Shown: one piece after another, positions 33,496 through 43,386 of the stretch
Numbering within the stretch: the first letter of the stretch is position 1
Layout of the letters: each line of letters begins with the position of its first letter
Source of the DNA: an uncultured Roseobacter sp.
GTDB lineage: Bacteria > Pseudomonadota > Alphaproteobacteria > Rhodobacterales > Rhodobacteraceae
DNA: 64,000 nucleotides
Direction: 5' to 3'
NCBI RefSeq assembly: GCF_947493125.1
Contig: NZ_CANLQB010000014.1
Span: 1 to 64,000, forward strand
Made by a program: the position numbers and the translations under genes
Notes under the pieces: model-generated
What the model was told of the DNA's origin: nothing
Databases searched by the model: none
What the model saw: the letters and a program-made list of their open reading frames with translations, nothing else

Positions 33496-34407
33496 TTAGC
33501 CGCCGATCTTGGCTTTGCGGGCTTCGACGATGGAAATGTAGGTGTCATGGGCCACGGGCTGGAAACCGAGCGTATCACCCGCGGCCACGCCATAGGCGCA
33601 GTCGGGGTCACGCTCGTGCAGGCCATCAACCAGCGCGGTCATGGTTTCCCGCACGTCGGCGGGAAGTGCCTTGCGCAGTACCACGGGACCTTCAGGAATG
33701 ACATTCGATTTCCAGATCTGGACCATATCGTTCATGTCGACCAGACCTGCGTCGACAGCCTTGCGCAGCGCGCCCGAGTTGTAGCCGTCTTCCCAGTTGC
33801 CTTGGCCATCAGCCCAGGTCACGCCACCGTCGATGTCGCCATTCGCAACGGCAACGATGGTTTGCTCATGGCCACCGGTGAACTTCACTTCGCCAAAGTA
33901 CACGCCGGACTCCATCGTGATACCGTCTTTGTATTGTGGGATCTCGATCGACGGGATCAGATAGCCCGAGGTCGAGTTCGGGTCGCCAAAGCCGAACACC
34001 TTGCCTTCCATGTCATCCAGCGAGGTGACGCCGCTGTCCTTGCGGGCAAAACCGATCGAGTGATAGCCGATGGACCCGTCCACGTTCACCTTGATCAGCA
34101 CGGGCTCAACCGCTTCGGGGTCCTGCAGGTAAGTCGCGGCATAAGCGGACGCGCCCAGCCATGCCATGTCGATGGTTCCGCCAAGCAGACCCTGGATCAC
34201 ACCGTTATAGTCGGCGGGGGCAAAGAGTTTCGTTTCAACGCCAAGCGCCTCTGTGGTGTAGTCGGCCAGACACTGGTAGGAGTTCATGCGATCCTGCGCA
34301 TTCTCTCCGCCCAGAATGCCGATGCGGAATTCAGTGATGTCCTGGGCAATCGCGCCCGTGCTGAGAAGGGTTGTGGCGGCAAGCGCCAGTGCAAGGGTCT
34401 TTTTCAT
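33496..34407 (-). CDS. phnD: PhnD, phosphonate-binding periplasmic protein
   Basis: A 303-residue binding protein that delivers phosphonates to the PhnCE importer. Residues 1-21 are a Sec signal peptide (MKKTLALALAATT, cleaved near AIAQD). The mature protein begins ITEFRIGILGGENAQDRMNSYQCL, with LAWLGASAYAATYLQDP near 85 and FGFGDPNSTSGYLIP near 135 (the phosphonate-contacting STSG segment of PhnD). It lies between phnC and the terminator. Confidence 0.94.
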   Translation of the reverse strand: MKKTLALALAATTLLSTGAIAQDITEFRIGILGGENAQDRMNSYQCLADYTTEALGVETKLFAPADYNGVIQGLLGGTIDMAWLGASAYAATYLQDPEAVEPVLIKVNVDGSIGYHSIGFARKDSGVTSLDDMEGKVFGFGDPNSTSGYLIPSIEIPQYKDGITMESGVYFGEVKFTGGHEQTIVAVANGDIDGGVTWADGQGNWEDGYNSGALRKAVDAGLVDMNDMVQIWKSNVIPEGPVVLRKALPADVRETMTALVDGLHERDPDCAYGVAAGDTLGFQPVAHDTYISIVEARKAKIGG

Positions 34408-34465
34408 CGTTGTCTCCGTTAGATGTGATGAAGATGGCCCGCGAAAGGCGCGGGTGGCAGCTGGC

Positions 34466-35281
34466 TCAGACGTAGGCTTCCGCTTCGCGGACCTCCGGCC
34501 TGTCCAGTGTTTCGATTTCGGTAGAAGTCGCGGCCTCAGAGAAGTCGGCGCCCGCGCCGTAGATGTCGCGCGCCACGCCTGTTGTGAGCTGAGCAGGAGT
34601 GCCGTCGAAGACGATCCGCCCGTCCCGCATTCCGATCACGCGATCGCAATACCGCCGCGCAGTGTCGAGCGTGTGCAGGTTGGCGATCACCATACGCCCG
34701 TCTTCCTCGTGGATGGTACGCAGCGCCTGCATCACCACCTGCGCGTTCATCGGATCAAGCGAGGCGATAGGCTCATCCGCGAGGATGATCTTGGGGTCCT
34801 GCATCAGCGCCCGTGCAATCGCCACGCGTTGCTGCTGTCCGCCAGAGAGCGCCTCTGCCCGCTTGGGGGCTTGTTCAGCGATACCAAGGCGGTTGAGGAT
34901 TTCGATCGCTTTGTGGATGTCTGATTGCGGGTAAAGGTTGAACATTGTCGCGACGGTGGACTGCTTGTTCAGAGTTCCGTGAAGGACGTTCGAGACGACG
35001 TCCATGCGGGGGACGAGGTTGAACTGCTGGAAGATCATCGCACAGCGAGACTGCCAGTCACGCTTTGCCGCTCCGCGTAGCGATGTGATCTCTTGGCCAC
35101 CGAAGGTGATCGCACCTTCTGTGGCATCGCTCAGACGATTGACCATGCGTAAAAGTGTGGATTTCCCGGCACCTGATCGCCCGATAATTCCTATCATGGT
35201 TGGTTTGTCGACGGTGATGTTGGCGGCATTCACAGCCGTCTTGTCCCCGAAGCGCTTCGTCAGTGCGTCGATCTTTAGCAT
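34466..35281 (-). CDS. phnC: PhnC, phosphonate ABC importer ATPase
   Basis: A 271-residue ATPase with Walker [10 protein letters not shown] near residue 33, [20 protein letters not shown] near 87, signature [15 protein letters not shown] near 145 and [12 protein letters not shown] near 165, all in PhnC-type context. It energises phosphonate uptake with PhnD and the two PhnE proteins. It is the first gene of the minus-strand importer operon; the upstream region has a perfect palindrome at 35348-35371. Confidence 0.93.
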   Translation of the reverse strand: MLKIDALTKRFGDKTAVNAANITVDKPTMIGIIGRSGAGKSTLLRMVNRLSDATEGAITFGGQEITSLRGAAKRDWQSRCAMIFQQFNLVPRMDVVSNVLHGTLNKQSTVATMFNLYPQSDIHKAIEILNRLGIAEQAPKRAEALSGGQQQRVAIARALMQDPKIILADEPIASLDPMNAQVVMQALRTIHEEDGRMVIANLHTLDTARRYCDRVIGMRDGRIVFDGTPAQLTTGVARDIYGAGADFSEAATSTEIETLDRPEVREAEAYV

Positions 35282-35347
35282 ATCGCCCCCGTGTTTAGGG
35301 AGCGGCTAACGGCAGCAAGCGACAGGCGCGTGACACTTTTGATTCAG

Positions 35348-35371
35348 TTTCTTTGCGTTTATGCAAAGAAA
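35348..35371. promoter_or_regulatory. Perfect palindrome upstream of phnC
   Basis: TTTCTTTGC, a 6-nt spacer GTTTAT and GCAAAGAAA, 67 nt before the phnC start. Nine matching base pairs make chance unlikely. A TGAC-N4-GTCA inverted repeat (35374-35385) follows. On the plus strand the palindrome is followed by TTTT, so a small terminator is an alternative; as there is no plus-strand gene ending here, an operator is preferred. Confidence 0.5.
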
Positions 35372-35423
35372 TTTTGACATCCGTCACTTCGTAGTAAAAA
35401 TGTGGGTCGCATCGCGACTGCAT

Positions 35424-35466
35424 CCGTCATGAGAATTCTATCCACAGGCCGTCATGAAATTGTTAC
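35424..35466 (+). promoter_or_regulatory. Pho-box-like repeats upstream of the small secreted protein gene
   Basis: CCGTCATGAAATTGTTAC at 35449-35466 resembles two 7-mers of a PhoB box (CTGTCAT-N4-CTGTCAY); about 13 of 18 positions fit. A second CCGTCATGA stands at 35424-35432, 25 bp upstream. The site is 32 nt from the ATG at 35498, a possible -35-region position, and phosphate control would suit a phosphonate locus. Confidence 0.4.
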
Positions 35467-35497
35467 AATTTTCTTCTGGCAGGTTTAGTTTGGTCTT

Positions 35498-35791
35498 ATG
35501 TTGATCCGTTTCTTGCCCGCGCTCGCCCTTTGTATGACACTGCCGGCTTTTGTTTACGCCAAGATGTCGGATATCAGCTGCGATGACAGTGCACGCATGA
35601 CCGCTACGTTGACGGAAGTCATGGGCGCCGAGCGTCAGGGCACGGGCCTGCGCGATCCGGAGACCATGCTGGAGATTTGGGTCACCCGCAGAAACGGCGA
35701 ATGGGTGATTGTTCAGAACTACGCAAACGGAACGTCTTGCATTGTCGCTATGGGCGAACACTGGGAAGCCAGCTTGGCAGGCCCTGCCTAA
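35498..35791 (+). CDS. Small exported protein of unknown function
   Basis: A 97-residue protein with a clear Sec signal peptide (hydrophobic residues 4-17, cleavage near VYAKM) and a ~75-residue mature part with two cysteines (SCDDS and TSCIV) that could form a disulfide. MLEIWVTRRNGEWVIVQNYANGTSCIVAMGEHWE resembles short periplasmic proteins of roseobacters that I cannot name. It is divergent from phnC, with possible Pho-box-like repeats upstream. The ATG has a GGCAGG-type ribosome site. Confidence 0.65.
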   Translation: MLIRFLPALALCMTLPAFVYAKMSDISCDDSARMTATLTEVMGAERQGTGLRDPETMLEIWVTRRNGEWVIVQNYANGTSCIVAMGEHWEASLAGPA

Positions 35792-36173
35792 GCAGCGACT
35801 TCTTCCAAATGATCGGCCGGAAGGCAGGGGCGTGGGGACAGTGCTCCGTTGGACGCATAGCTGCCCAGCTGTTTGCTTTAGGTCCAAGTTTGATGATTGA
35901 TGACCCAACGGTTCAAGAGATGAAAAGCGAATTGCTGATTTTCGTTCCCGAGAAGTGACTGATCAAGCCGCTGCATCTGGCGAAATGATATAGGCGGTTG
36001 TGAGCTCTATGAACACGTTTAGTCAGGACCCCAAGGCTGCTTCTGAGACGCTGGCTTATGCGATTGAAGCAGGTATCTAAGGCTCTTCTCGTGTGACCTG
36101 CTGCCCGAAAACTGGACCGTTCTGAGCTGGAATTTTCCACTTATTGTACCGCAGGCGGGAGAAGTAGGATTCC
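35792..36173. other. Intergenic region with IS3-type end
   Basis: No gene recognised. Near 36105-36120 the sequence GAAAACTGGACCGTT resembles the end of IS3-family elements and precedes the orfA remnant at 36174. The rest shows nothing identifiable. Confidence 0.4.
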
Positions 36174-36480
36174 ATAAAGAGAAGCAAGTTCACAGAAGCG
36201 CAAATCGCGTTTGTACTGAATCAAGCTGAGGATGGGACATCGGTTGCAGAGGTCTGCAGGGAGGCCGGGACCGTCGAGGCGACGTTCTCCAATTGGCGAA
36301 AGAAGTACGGAGGCATGATGTCATCCGAGAGTTGCCATTGTTGCGCCATTGGTTCGACCACAAGGGCGACGCGTCTGAAGATGCTCGATGAGGAGAGCAC
36401 CCGGCTGAAGCGTCTGGTTGCAGATCTTTCACTGGATATCGGGGAGTTGCTGTCTCTTTGGACTTTAGGAGCCACAAAGA
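36174..36480 (+). pseudogene. IS3-family transposase OrfA remnant
   Basis: From 36174 the frame reads KRSKFTEAQIAFVLNQAEDG and later FSNWRKKYGG, the helix-turn-helix of IS3 OrfA, then LDEESTRLKRLVADLSLD, its leucine-zipper end. The expected ATG is ATA, a ~12-codon stretch after MMSSE is aberrant, and the usual OrfB does not follow; homology stops near 36460. A GGAGAAG ribosome site is still visible upstream. It is a dead fragment; no right end was found. Confidence 0.75.
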
Positions 36481-36595
36481 TGGTGAGCATCACCAGTTTC
36501 CACCTAGTGCCGCCGGACCAACAAAATGACCTGTTTGCACTTTCTATGACGCCAGTTCGCCATCACCTGCCGAATTGGCGTTCGACGAAAATCGC

Positions 36596-37522
36596 TCAAG
36601 ACCACGGTCCACTTCGTTTGGTCGCGTGGGTGCTCGAAAGTCGATTGTTGACAGCTGATCGTTGGCCAGAACGAGGCGCGACGCCCCTTGACCGCACTGC
36701 CATGTCCCGCAGGGCGGCGATCCGGTTTTCAGTTGAGGGGTGCGTAGCGAAGAGATGGTCATGTTTGTGGATGTGCAACGGATTAACAATGAACATATGT
36801 GCCGTTGCCGGATTGCGTTCGGCAGCGTGATTGTCAATCCGGGCCGCTCCGACAGCGATCTTCTCCAGTGCTGACGCCAACCACAACGGTTCGCCACAGA
36901 TTTCAGCGCCAGCTTTATCGGCGGCGTATTCTCTCGTTCGGCTGATCGCCATCTGCACGAGGGCCGCCGCAAGCGGGGCGAGGAACATCATGAGCAACGT
37001 GCCGATCAACCCCAACCGCTCTCGCGAACCACCGAAGAAGAGCGCGAAATTGGCCAGTATTGAGATTGCCCCCGCGAAGGTGGCAGTCACAGTCATGATT
37101 GCCGTGTCGTGGTTGCGAATGTGGGCCAACTCATGCGCGATCACCCCGGCCAATTCCTCGCGACTGAGGCTGCGCATGAGGCCTGAGGTGACCGCCACAG
37201 CGGCGTTGGCTGGGTTTCGGCCCGTGGCAAAAGCATTCGGCTGTGGTGTATCGATCAAGTAGACCTTGGGCTCTGGCAAGCCCGCGTTGCGGGAAAGCTC
37301 CGCGGTCAGGGCATGCAGGCCCAGTCGGTCACCAGGCGGAACCAGCTGTGCATTATGCATACGCAGGATCATTCGATCTGAATTCCACCACGCATAAGCG
37401 TTCACGGCCGCTGCTGCTGCGAGCGCGGCCATCGCACCTCCTAATCCGGCGAGCAGGTAGCCGACGCCCATAAACAAAGCCGTCATTGCCGCCATCAGTA
37501 CTGTCGTTTTCAGATACCCCAT
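36596..37522 (-). CDS. htpX: HtpX-like membrane zinc metalloprotease (M48B)
   Basis: A 308-residue inner-membrane protease that degrades misfolded membrane proteins. Two N-terminal helices (about 5-45), the zinc motif HELAH at about 130-134 with Glu as catalytic base, two further helices (about 145-195) and [10 protein letters not shown] with the third zinc ligand near 205 are all present. The C-terminal tail after RIAALRDMA (about residue 270) is longer and basic. It starts at ATG 37522. It stands alone, next to IS debris. Confidence 0.92.
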   Translation of the reverse strand: MGYLKTTVLMAAMTALFMGVGYLLAGLGGAMAALAAAAAVNAYAWWNSDRMILRMHNAQLVPPGDRLGLHALTAELSRNAGLPEPKVYLIDTPQPNAFATGRNPANAAVAVTSGLMRSLSREELAGVIAHELAHIRNHDTAIMTVTATFAGAISILANFALFFGGSRERLGLIGTLLMMFLAPLAAALVQMAISRTREYAADKAGAEICGEPLWLASALEKIAVGAARIDNHAAERNPATAHMFIVNPLHIHKHDHLFATHPSTENRIAALRDMAVRSRGVAPRSGQRSAVNNRLSSTHATKRSGPWS

Positions 37523-38312
37523 CTTTTTCTTCCGGATGTTGCCTCACCATTGCCGATAAATATGGGTGGCTCTTGAAGGCGATCAATCACATGTCTTCAA
37601 GGCTGCTGCTTTTCGGTGCTCTGGCACCGCAAGTGTTCGGACAAAATCTACAGCCATTGCATACATTTCGGATGACAGAAGCATGTGCTTGCGCTGAAGA
37701 CACGAATGACGAGTGAGCCCCTTGCCTTCACGTCTCGGCGGGTTCAAACCGAGGCGACCATCGACGAAGTGTGCCGGATTTAGTGTGAGGACCGTCTTGG
37801 AAAATCCGGACCATGTTAGAATGCGACTGCACCATGCGTCAGCCAGAGGCCGACAACTATTCGCCATCATTTCGCCACTCTTGTCGAAGAATTGACGACA
37901 GATAACGGCTTCTGCCTAGCGTCCTTGATCAGTGGCTTTGAAATAGAACGCACGACATGACTGCCACATCGCTGTTGCGCCGTCTTCCGCGGTGAATATG
38001 CCTCCGTTCAAAAGGGCCAACTGAAACTCAAGTGTCTTATCTGTCTTATCCAGCCGAGACGATGTTCTGGCTGTTTGACCAGAAATGCGTGTTTGCCGAA
38101 CCGAACCGGCTGGTCCGATAGGGCGTCGGAAGGACGGGTGCGGACATCTTTTGGCACCGCGATGAATCACGAGGCGACGATGTAGGTTGCAATCGCGGCA
38201 TTTCGGCTGCCACCTGATAGTTGCTTGGTCCACCCTGATGCCAGCATTTGTCGGCGAAGCCGGTTATCCGAGACCGGCCGAGTTTGCTGTCGTCGCTCGG
38301 AGATGCTGTATG
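37523..38312. other. Long intergenic region without a recognised gene
   Basis: About 790 bp between htpX and the DUF2254 gene. A minus-strand frame at 37916-38233 (105 codons, ending FYFKATDQGR) is the only one with some protein-like composition, but I recognise no family and see no ribosome site. The rest looks like decayed sequence. Confidence 0.4.
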
Positions 38313-39569
38313 TCAGCGCTCGGCGACCACGCGAATACTCTCCAGTTTTTCGATCTCCTGCTCAAGCAGTCCCGCCTGTTTCGAGTAAGCAAGTGAGAGA
38401 TCGGCGAGCTCTTCAGCCGCAGTTGCGAGATGAGCGTTGCCACTATCGGCAAGCGTGCTCAATGCTAAGCGCAGGGCTTGAGCAACCTCGACGATTGCAG
38501 CCCCGTCGCGCGCAATTGCTGCAAAGGCGGCTTGCAGAAGCTCTTTCTCATCGGGGAACTGTACGAAGACACGATCGGCAATTGTGACCTGCTCGTCCGG
38601 CGCTCGGCGCACATACGCCCACAAGACCTCTTTCAGCGCGGAAACGGTTTGCATGGCCGTTCCTGGATCATTGATGCCTGGAGACAGTGCTCGGGAGGCA
38701 ATTTCAGCCAGGACTACGAGCCCGTACTCCGTGTCCTGCTCATGAGTGCGATGCTGACCGATGACAAAGGCGTTTGATACCTCGTGTGCGACGTTGTCGT
38801 CTATTGCTCCCGCGACCTCTGCCAGAAGTTCTCCCTCTACCAGATGTCTCCCGGGCCTCGTGAGCACGTAGACTGCTGCGGTCGAAGGCAAACAACGGCT
38901 TAGGCGGTCAATATCGACAAGCTGCAAAATGCCGGAGGTCGGCGCCAGCAATTTCCGCGTTGTTGTTGGGGAAACCACTGACTTGGTAAGCGGCGTGGCG
39001 CCAAAATTCGGTTCGCGGGCAAAGTTTTCTAGAACCGTTGCAGCTCGACTGCGCGCCAAGCGAATGCTTTCGTCAACACTGCCGAGATCTTTCAGCAGAT
39101 CAATCCATCGCAGTAGCGATACCACAACCAGGGCGGCCACAAGAATGGTGACACCCATGATCAAAGATGCTGCCTCTTCTGCGTAGAAATTGGACCGATA
39201 GAGGATGATGGATGTCAGTGAATAGACAAATGCGCCGATGAATGTTGCCAAAACGGATTGGGTGGTCGTGTCTTCAAGCAAAAGTCTATGAACTCTCGGC
39301 GTGGTCGCAGCAGAAGCCGCGCGGTGCGCCGAAACCATGATGTTCAAAGAGAAGGTTGAAACAGCCAGCATTGACGACGCCAGAATCGTCAGCACCGGCA
39401 TAACGGATTGAAAATCCAGTTCCAGCGGGATCCAGTCATTGACCCTGGCGACGGCCAACGGGCTGATGAAAGCGACAGCAAGCGCCAGTGTTGCGTAAAG
39501 TGCGACCCGCAAGCCCAAATTGCGATAGTAGCGCAGAAAAACGACGAAGAACCATTTCAACCGGGTCAT
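38313..39569 (-). CDS. DUF2254 membrane protein
   Basis: A 418-residue protein matching DUF2254: four N-terminal membrane helices (about residues 18-40, 57-80, 105-125 and 135-155) and a soluble C-terminal part. SMLAVSTFSLNIMVSAH near 66-82 and EIASRALSPGINDPGTA near 290 are the family signatures. Function is unknown; a channel-like or cell-envelope role is sometimes assumed from the topology. ATG 39569 (MTRLKWFF) begins at the first positive-inside stretch. Confidence 0.85.
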   Translation of the reverse strand: MTRLKWFFVVFLRYYRNLGLRVALYATLALAVAFISPLAVARVNDWIPLELDFQSVMPVLTILASSMLAVSTFSLNIMVSAHRAASAATTPRVHRLLLEDTTTQSVLATFIGAFVYSLTSIILYRSNFYAEEAASLIMGVTILVAALVVVSLLRWIDLLKDLGSVDESIRLARSRAATVLENFAREPNFGATPLTKSVVSPTTTRKLLAPTSGILQLVDIDRLSRCLPSTAAVYVLTRPGRHLVEGELLAEVAGAIDDNVAHEVSNAFVIGQHRTHEQDTEYGLVVLAEIASRALSPGINDPGTAMQTVSALKEVLWAYVRRAPDEQVTIADRVFVQFPDEKELLQAAFAAIARDGAAIVEVAQALRLALSTLADSGNAHLATAAEELADLSLAYSKQAGLLEQEIEKLESIRVVAER

Positions 39570-39807
39570 GCAGCCTGTTTCACCTATTCAACGAATATAC
39601 GTAGGTCCCTCAGGATGATTCCACCCGCAACTGGGACATATGGGGCGTGTCCCTCCGTCGCCAATAGGCGCAGTCTTCCTTGACCCAATGATGTGCTTAG
39701 TTATGGCCCAGTCACAGTCAAGATAGCCAGTGCAAGGAGACTGCTCGTCGCAACGCTGTGCCAAACGCGCTCGGTATCAGCATATTGATTTCTGCAGCCT
39801 GGCTGCG

Positions 39808-40644
39808 GCTAGGCGGTGGCGCGTCACCTTTTCGCTTTTTCCGGACAGCTTGAGCCAGCATTTCGCGGATCCAATCGTCAACATCTACGATCGCGCTGAT
39901 GTTCATCCTCAGCGGTTTGCGCTTCGCGGTTCTCGCAGACATCGAGAGGCAGCGGCGCTGGCCGAAGATCACGTTAGACTGCAAGCTCATGTTGTCTGGC
40001 ACGTTGGCCTTGATCCTTGTGGCATGGGTTCTGTTTGCGCTTCTGGAATGGCGTAACCCCGCAACGCTGGCAGGATTGGACAGCACGGGTGCGCGGATCT
40101 AGGCTAGCCGGTTTCAGCCGATCACGCCACGTGCCGCTGGCTTCCATACCCTCGACTATGCGGGAATGACCGACAACACGAAGATTATGACTCTGGCACT
40201 GATGCTTGTTGGCGGCGGGCCGTCATCGACGGCTGGTGTTATCACGGTGATGACAGTCATTGTTCTGGCTTTTGCGACGCTGAACGTCTTCAGGAGGCAG
40301 GAGCGGCTGAACGTCTTCGGAACGGTCTGGGGATGGCGGAGCTGATGAAGGTGCTCGCACTGACCGCTCTATAGTTTCTCATACTGCTGACCGGGCTCTT
40401 TCTTTTGTCTCTTGTCTCCGACCTATGACAGCAGCTTTATCATCCTGTCTTTGCAGCCTGTTCTGCATTTGGAACGGCAAGTCTGTCGAGGGGTGTCACG
40501 GGGGAGCTCGCCGGTTTCGGACCTGTCATGATCATTGTCATCATATTTTCCGTCTGATTGGAGTCGCTCACGCGCGTCTTTCTTCTGGCGACCCAATCGA
40601 GCCCACGAGTGTGCTATCCCAAGGGCAAGGTTTGCCTTGGATAG
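39808..40644 (+). pseudogene. TrkH/KtrB-like K+ transporter, decayed C-terminal half
   Basis: Pieces of a TrkH-type potassium-channel subunit lie in several frames in the correct order: FSLFPDSLSQHFADPIVN, then SGLRFAVLADIERQRRW with LMLSGTLALILVAWVLFALLEW, then FQPITPRAAGFHTLDY (third pore signature), then VGGGPSSTAGVITVMT, then FAACSAFGTASLSRGVTGEL (fourth pore) and the closing PRVCYPKGKVCLG. Stops include TAG at 40100-40102 where LASWF would read and TAG at 40372-40374, with at least two frameshifts. The N-terminal half is missing. It is clearly inactive. Confidence 0.82.
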
Positions 40645-40725
40645 GTGGTCGCGCTTCAACAGATGCCTCGCGAAAGAGCGTCGCGGCGCCTCATATCGAA
40701 CCCGCTCGTTGATTGCTTCAAGGCT

Positions 40726-41112
40726 TTAAAGAAACCAGAGAATGACGCCTGTGCTCGCTGCGGCAAAGGTCAGAACTGTGGCAAGCAGCGTCATCCGCTT
40801 GTACGACTGCGTCTCGACATCGTGCTCTGACATGCGTGTCTGTGTTTTGCGGCAGTTGATCGCGGCAGCCCAGAAGATAAGGATCCCGGAGAGGATAAAG
40901 AGCTCGGCAATTGCCTTGGCCAGCAGGGGATACTCTGTGTCATTGAAGACGGCTCGCAGGCCAAGGGCGAGGGCAACACAGGCCATTCCGGTCCGCATCC
41001 AGCCCGCGAATGTCCGTTCGTTGGCAAGAACCGTACGGTCCTCAGCCCAGGCGGTTCGCGCATTCGCCAGATCGTTGGAATCCGGATCTTTCGGCAAATC
41101 TGATTTAGGCAC
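40726..41112 (-). CDS. DUF202 (YidH-type) small membrane protein
   Basis: A 128-residue protein with three membrane helices (about 40-58, 63-85 and 108-127) and the DUF202 signature LANERTFAGWMRTGMA at residues 29-44, with a hydrophilic N-terminus. Function is unknown. It has its own GGAGACACC ribosome site before ATG 41112 and no operon partner. Confidence 0.85.
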   Translation of the reverse strand: MPKSDLPKDPDSNDLANARTAWAEDRTVLANERTFAGWMRTGMACVALALGLRAVFNDTEYPLLAKAIAELFILSGILIFWAAAINCRKTQTRMSEHDVETQSYKRMTLLATVLTFAAASTGVILWFL

Positions 41113-41254
41113 GGGTGTCTCCTTGTGCTGCCACTGCGTACGGCAGCGGTAGGTTTTTGGTGGCGCGCCCCGGACTAAACGCTTCGGCGTTAATGTGCAC
41201 TCGGGCTTTACAGCTTCACCGCCTCAACGATGCCGCCTCATCTTCGGGAGCACA

Positions 41255-42211
41255 TCACCTGTCGAGGCAGGCGAGCAGTTTTTGTTCGCTCACGCGCAGA
41301 TCTGCGATATCGACCGGAGCGGGCAGGGCGCGATCGCTGTTCGCCAGCGCGATGACTTCGGGATGGATGTAGCTGTTGCGCGCAATCGTGGCCGTGTTGT
41401 GCAGCCGCTTTGCCGCAGCTTCCGACATTTCCTTGATCGTTGCTGGGCCGGCTTGGGCAACTTCAAACGCCGCCAGTGTGCCCGCCCAGGTCCGAAACGT
41501 CTTTGCTGTGATCTCTTCATGATCGCAAATCGAAGCGATGTACTGGTTCAGCGCCTGCGAACTCAGCGTCTGCGGCACGCCGTCATCATCAATCCAGCTG
41601 AGAAGCGTGGCGCCGGGCAGGTCGCCGATTTTGTTCAGGGTGCGCGCCAACGTTCTATCGGCCATTTGTTTCCGGACACGCTTGCCACCCTTGGCGGTAT
41701 AGTTGAGCTGAATGCGTGTGCCGCTGAGCGTGATGTGCCGCTGCTTGAGCGTCAGGGCGCCGTAGCTGCCGTTTTCGCGCGCATACTCATCATTTCCGGC
41801 CCGCAGCGCGGCTCGATCAATCAATGCAACGGCGCTGGCCAAGGCAAAGGTTTTGTCTCCCGCGTCTTCTCCCAGATCACGCCGAACCCGGCGACGGATG
41901 CGCGGCAGCAACCGACCAAACTCCGGCAACAAGTCGAACTTGGTCTTGGCCCGTTCCGCCGCCCAGTCCGGGTGATAGCGGTATTGTTTGCGATTCTTCG
42001 CATCGCGCCCGGTGGCCAGCAAATGCCCGTTGGGAAGCGGGCACATCCACACGTCCTCGTAGGCCGGCGGCACCGCCAAAGCGGCCAGCCGTTTGCGCTC
42101 ACATGCATCCTCGATGGATGTCCCGTCCGGGGCGAGGTATCGGAAACCGCGCCCCCACCGCCTGCGGGAAATGCCCGGCTGGTCATCAGGGTAGTAAACG
42201 ATACCCGTCAC
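41255..42211 (-). CDS. DNA topoisomerase IB (poxvirus-like)
   Basis: A 318-residue eukaryotic/poxvirus-type topoisomerase that relaxes supercoils through a 3'-phosphotyrosine. The N-terminal domain has RRRWGRGFRYLAPDG and IPPAWEDVW-like PPAYEDVWMCPLPNGHL. The catalytic domain has KRVRKQMAD (catalytic Arg/Lys), FRTWAGTLAAFE with the second Arg, and Tyr281 in TATIARNSYIHP. Length is usual for bacterial members. It ends 3 nt... before the convergent side is open; upstream, the DUF2945 gene stops 3 nt before its ATG, so the pair is probably co-transcribed. Bacterial TopIB is often found with stress genes. Confidence 0.92.
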   Translation of the reverse strand: MTGIVYYPDDQPGISRRRWGRGFRYLAPDGTSIEDACERKRLAALAVPPAYEDVWMCPLPNGHLLATGRDAKNRKQYRYHPDWAAERAKTKFDLLPEFGRLLPRIRRRVRRDLGEDAGDKTFALASAVALIDRAALRAGNDEYARENGSYGALTLKQRHITLSGTRIQLNYTAKGGKRVRKQMADRTLARTLNKIGDLPGATLLSWIDDDGVPQTLSSQALNQYIASICDHEEITAKTFRTWAGTLAAFEVAQAGPATIKEMSEAAAKRLHNTATIARNSYIHPEVIALANSDRALPAPVDIADLRVSEQKLLACLDR

Positions 42212-42213
42212 GG

Positions 42214-42426
42214 TCAGGCCTTGGTCACCTCGGAGGCGAGCTTGAGCACGGCATCGCCGTCGTCCTGTTTGATGTAGAGCGCCTTGTCGTCGTCCGACCC
42301 ATTACGCGTCACCTCGGTGCCCTTGATGTTTCGGGTCACCGAGCGGGTATAGGTTTTATCCACGGTCCCAGTCGCGGTCCCATTGCCCCAGTTCCACTCT
42401 ACCTTATCGCCTGCTGTGATTGACAC
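42214..42426 (-). CDS. DUF2945 / hypervirulence-associated Tudor-like small protein
   Basis: A 70-residue protein matching the DUF2945 (HVA1, Tudor-fold) family: KVEWNWGNGTATGTV at residues 8-22, TRNIKGTEVTRNGSDDDKALYI and a final LKLASEV. Role unknown; the fold suggests protein or nucleic-acid binding. A GGAGATATC ribosome site precedes ATG 42426. It is directly upstream of topoisomerase IB. Confidence 0.85.
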   Translation of the reverse strand: MSITAGDKVEWNWGNGTATGTVDKTYTRSVTRNIKGTEVTRNGSDDDKALYIKQDDGDAVLKLASEVTKA

Positions 42427-42489
42427 CTGATATCTCCTTTCGATGTTTTGATGTTGAAATACGGTCTCTCCGAATGGGCAGAACGGACG

Positions 42490-43386
42490 TCAGGCCCGCT
42501 GTGCCTCCCGGCTTTGTAGGGCCTCTGCCTTGAGATCGAGCGGTTCTTTGAAAGTGAGTGTGCGGTACGGGAAGGGGATCTCAATACCCGCATCATCCAG
42601 CGCCCGCTTGACGGATGCGATCACCTGATCACGGGAGCGGCGGATGTCGATGGGTCGCGAGCCGGTCCACCATGTGACTTCGAAATCGACGGAAGACGCG
42701 CCGAAGGCTTGCGCAAATACTTCTACATCCTTGACGTCATCGCGCACCGTATCAACGCGGGTCACGGCATGTTCGATTATGCTGCGCGCCGCGTCCACAT
42801 CTTCGCCGTAGGCAACGCCGCAAATGATCGTTGTGCGCCGCAGATCGCGATCGGTGCGCACGACAACAGCGTTCTGAAACAGGATGTGGTTGGGCACGAC
42901 CACCCGTTGGCCATCGGTCTGGCGGACATGGCTGTCGCGGATCGTGATCTCTTCGACTTGGCCCTCGACATCGTCGCATTCGATGTGATCGCCGATCCGA
43001 AAGGGTTCACGCAGCAGGATCAGAATGCCTGCCAGAAAGTTTTCGAAGGTGTCCTTGAAGGCAAAACCGATGGCCACCGAACCAAGGCCGAGGGTTGTGA
43101 GGGCCTTTCCGGGTGTGATGGATGGGAACACGACCGTCAGCGCAAGCAGAATGCCGACAAGCCAAAGGCCAACGCCGGCGATCATGGCAAGCACATCAAC
43201 GAGGTTTGGACGCAGGTGGAACCGTTTGCCGAGCCGCCGGACCAGGGCGCGGGCGAGCGACGTGACGCCCCAGGTGATCAGCACCACCACAACGGCCACC
43301 GCTATGCGAGGTGTGATCACTACAAGAGCGTCGCCGTATTCTGTCAGTTTGTCCGCGAGGGCGGCGGTGATCGGTGCAAGTTCCAT
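42490..43386 (-). CDS. mscS: MscS-family mechanosensitive channel
   Basis: A 298-residue small-conductance channel that releases osmolytes on hypo-osmotic shock. Three membrane helices (about 22-46, 62-86, 92-125); the pore helix contains GLGSVAIGFAFKDTFENFLAGILIL, then REPFRIGDHIECDDVEGQVEEITIRDSHVR and VVVPNHILFQNAVVV form the beta domain. C-terminal alpha/beta domain ends near 270. ATG 43386 is chosen because the longer frame is Ser/Arg-rich non-homologous sequence overlapping debris. Confidence 0.92.
   Translation of the reverse strand: MELAPITAALADKLTEYGDALVVITPRIAVAVVVVLITWGVTSLARALVRRLGKRFHLRPNLVDVLAMIAGVGLWLVGILLALTVVFPSITPGKALTTLGLGSVAIGFAFKDTFENFLAGILILLREPFRIGDHIECDDVEGQVEEITIRDSHVRQTDGQRVVVPNHILFQNAVVVRTDRDLRRTTIICGVAYGEDVDAARSIIEHAVTRVDTVRDDVKDVEVFAQAFGASSVDFEVTWWTGSRPIDIRRSRDQVIASVKRALDDAGIEIPFPYRTLTFKEPLDLKAEALQSREAQRA

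Noticed and set aside
37916-38233. Minus-strand gene of 105 codons
   Set aside because: Only vaguely protein-like and no start signal; kept as a note in the intergenic entry.
41195-42277. A 360-codon plus-strand frame opposite topoisomerase IB
   Set aside because: No family features; minus strand has the catalytic Arg and Tyr motifs in order.
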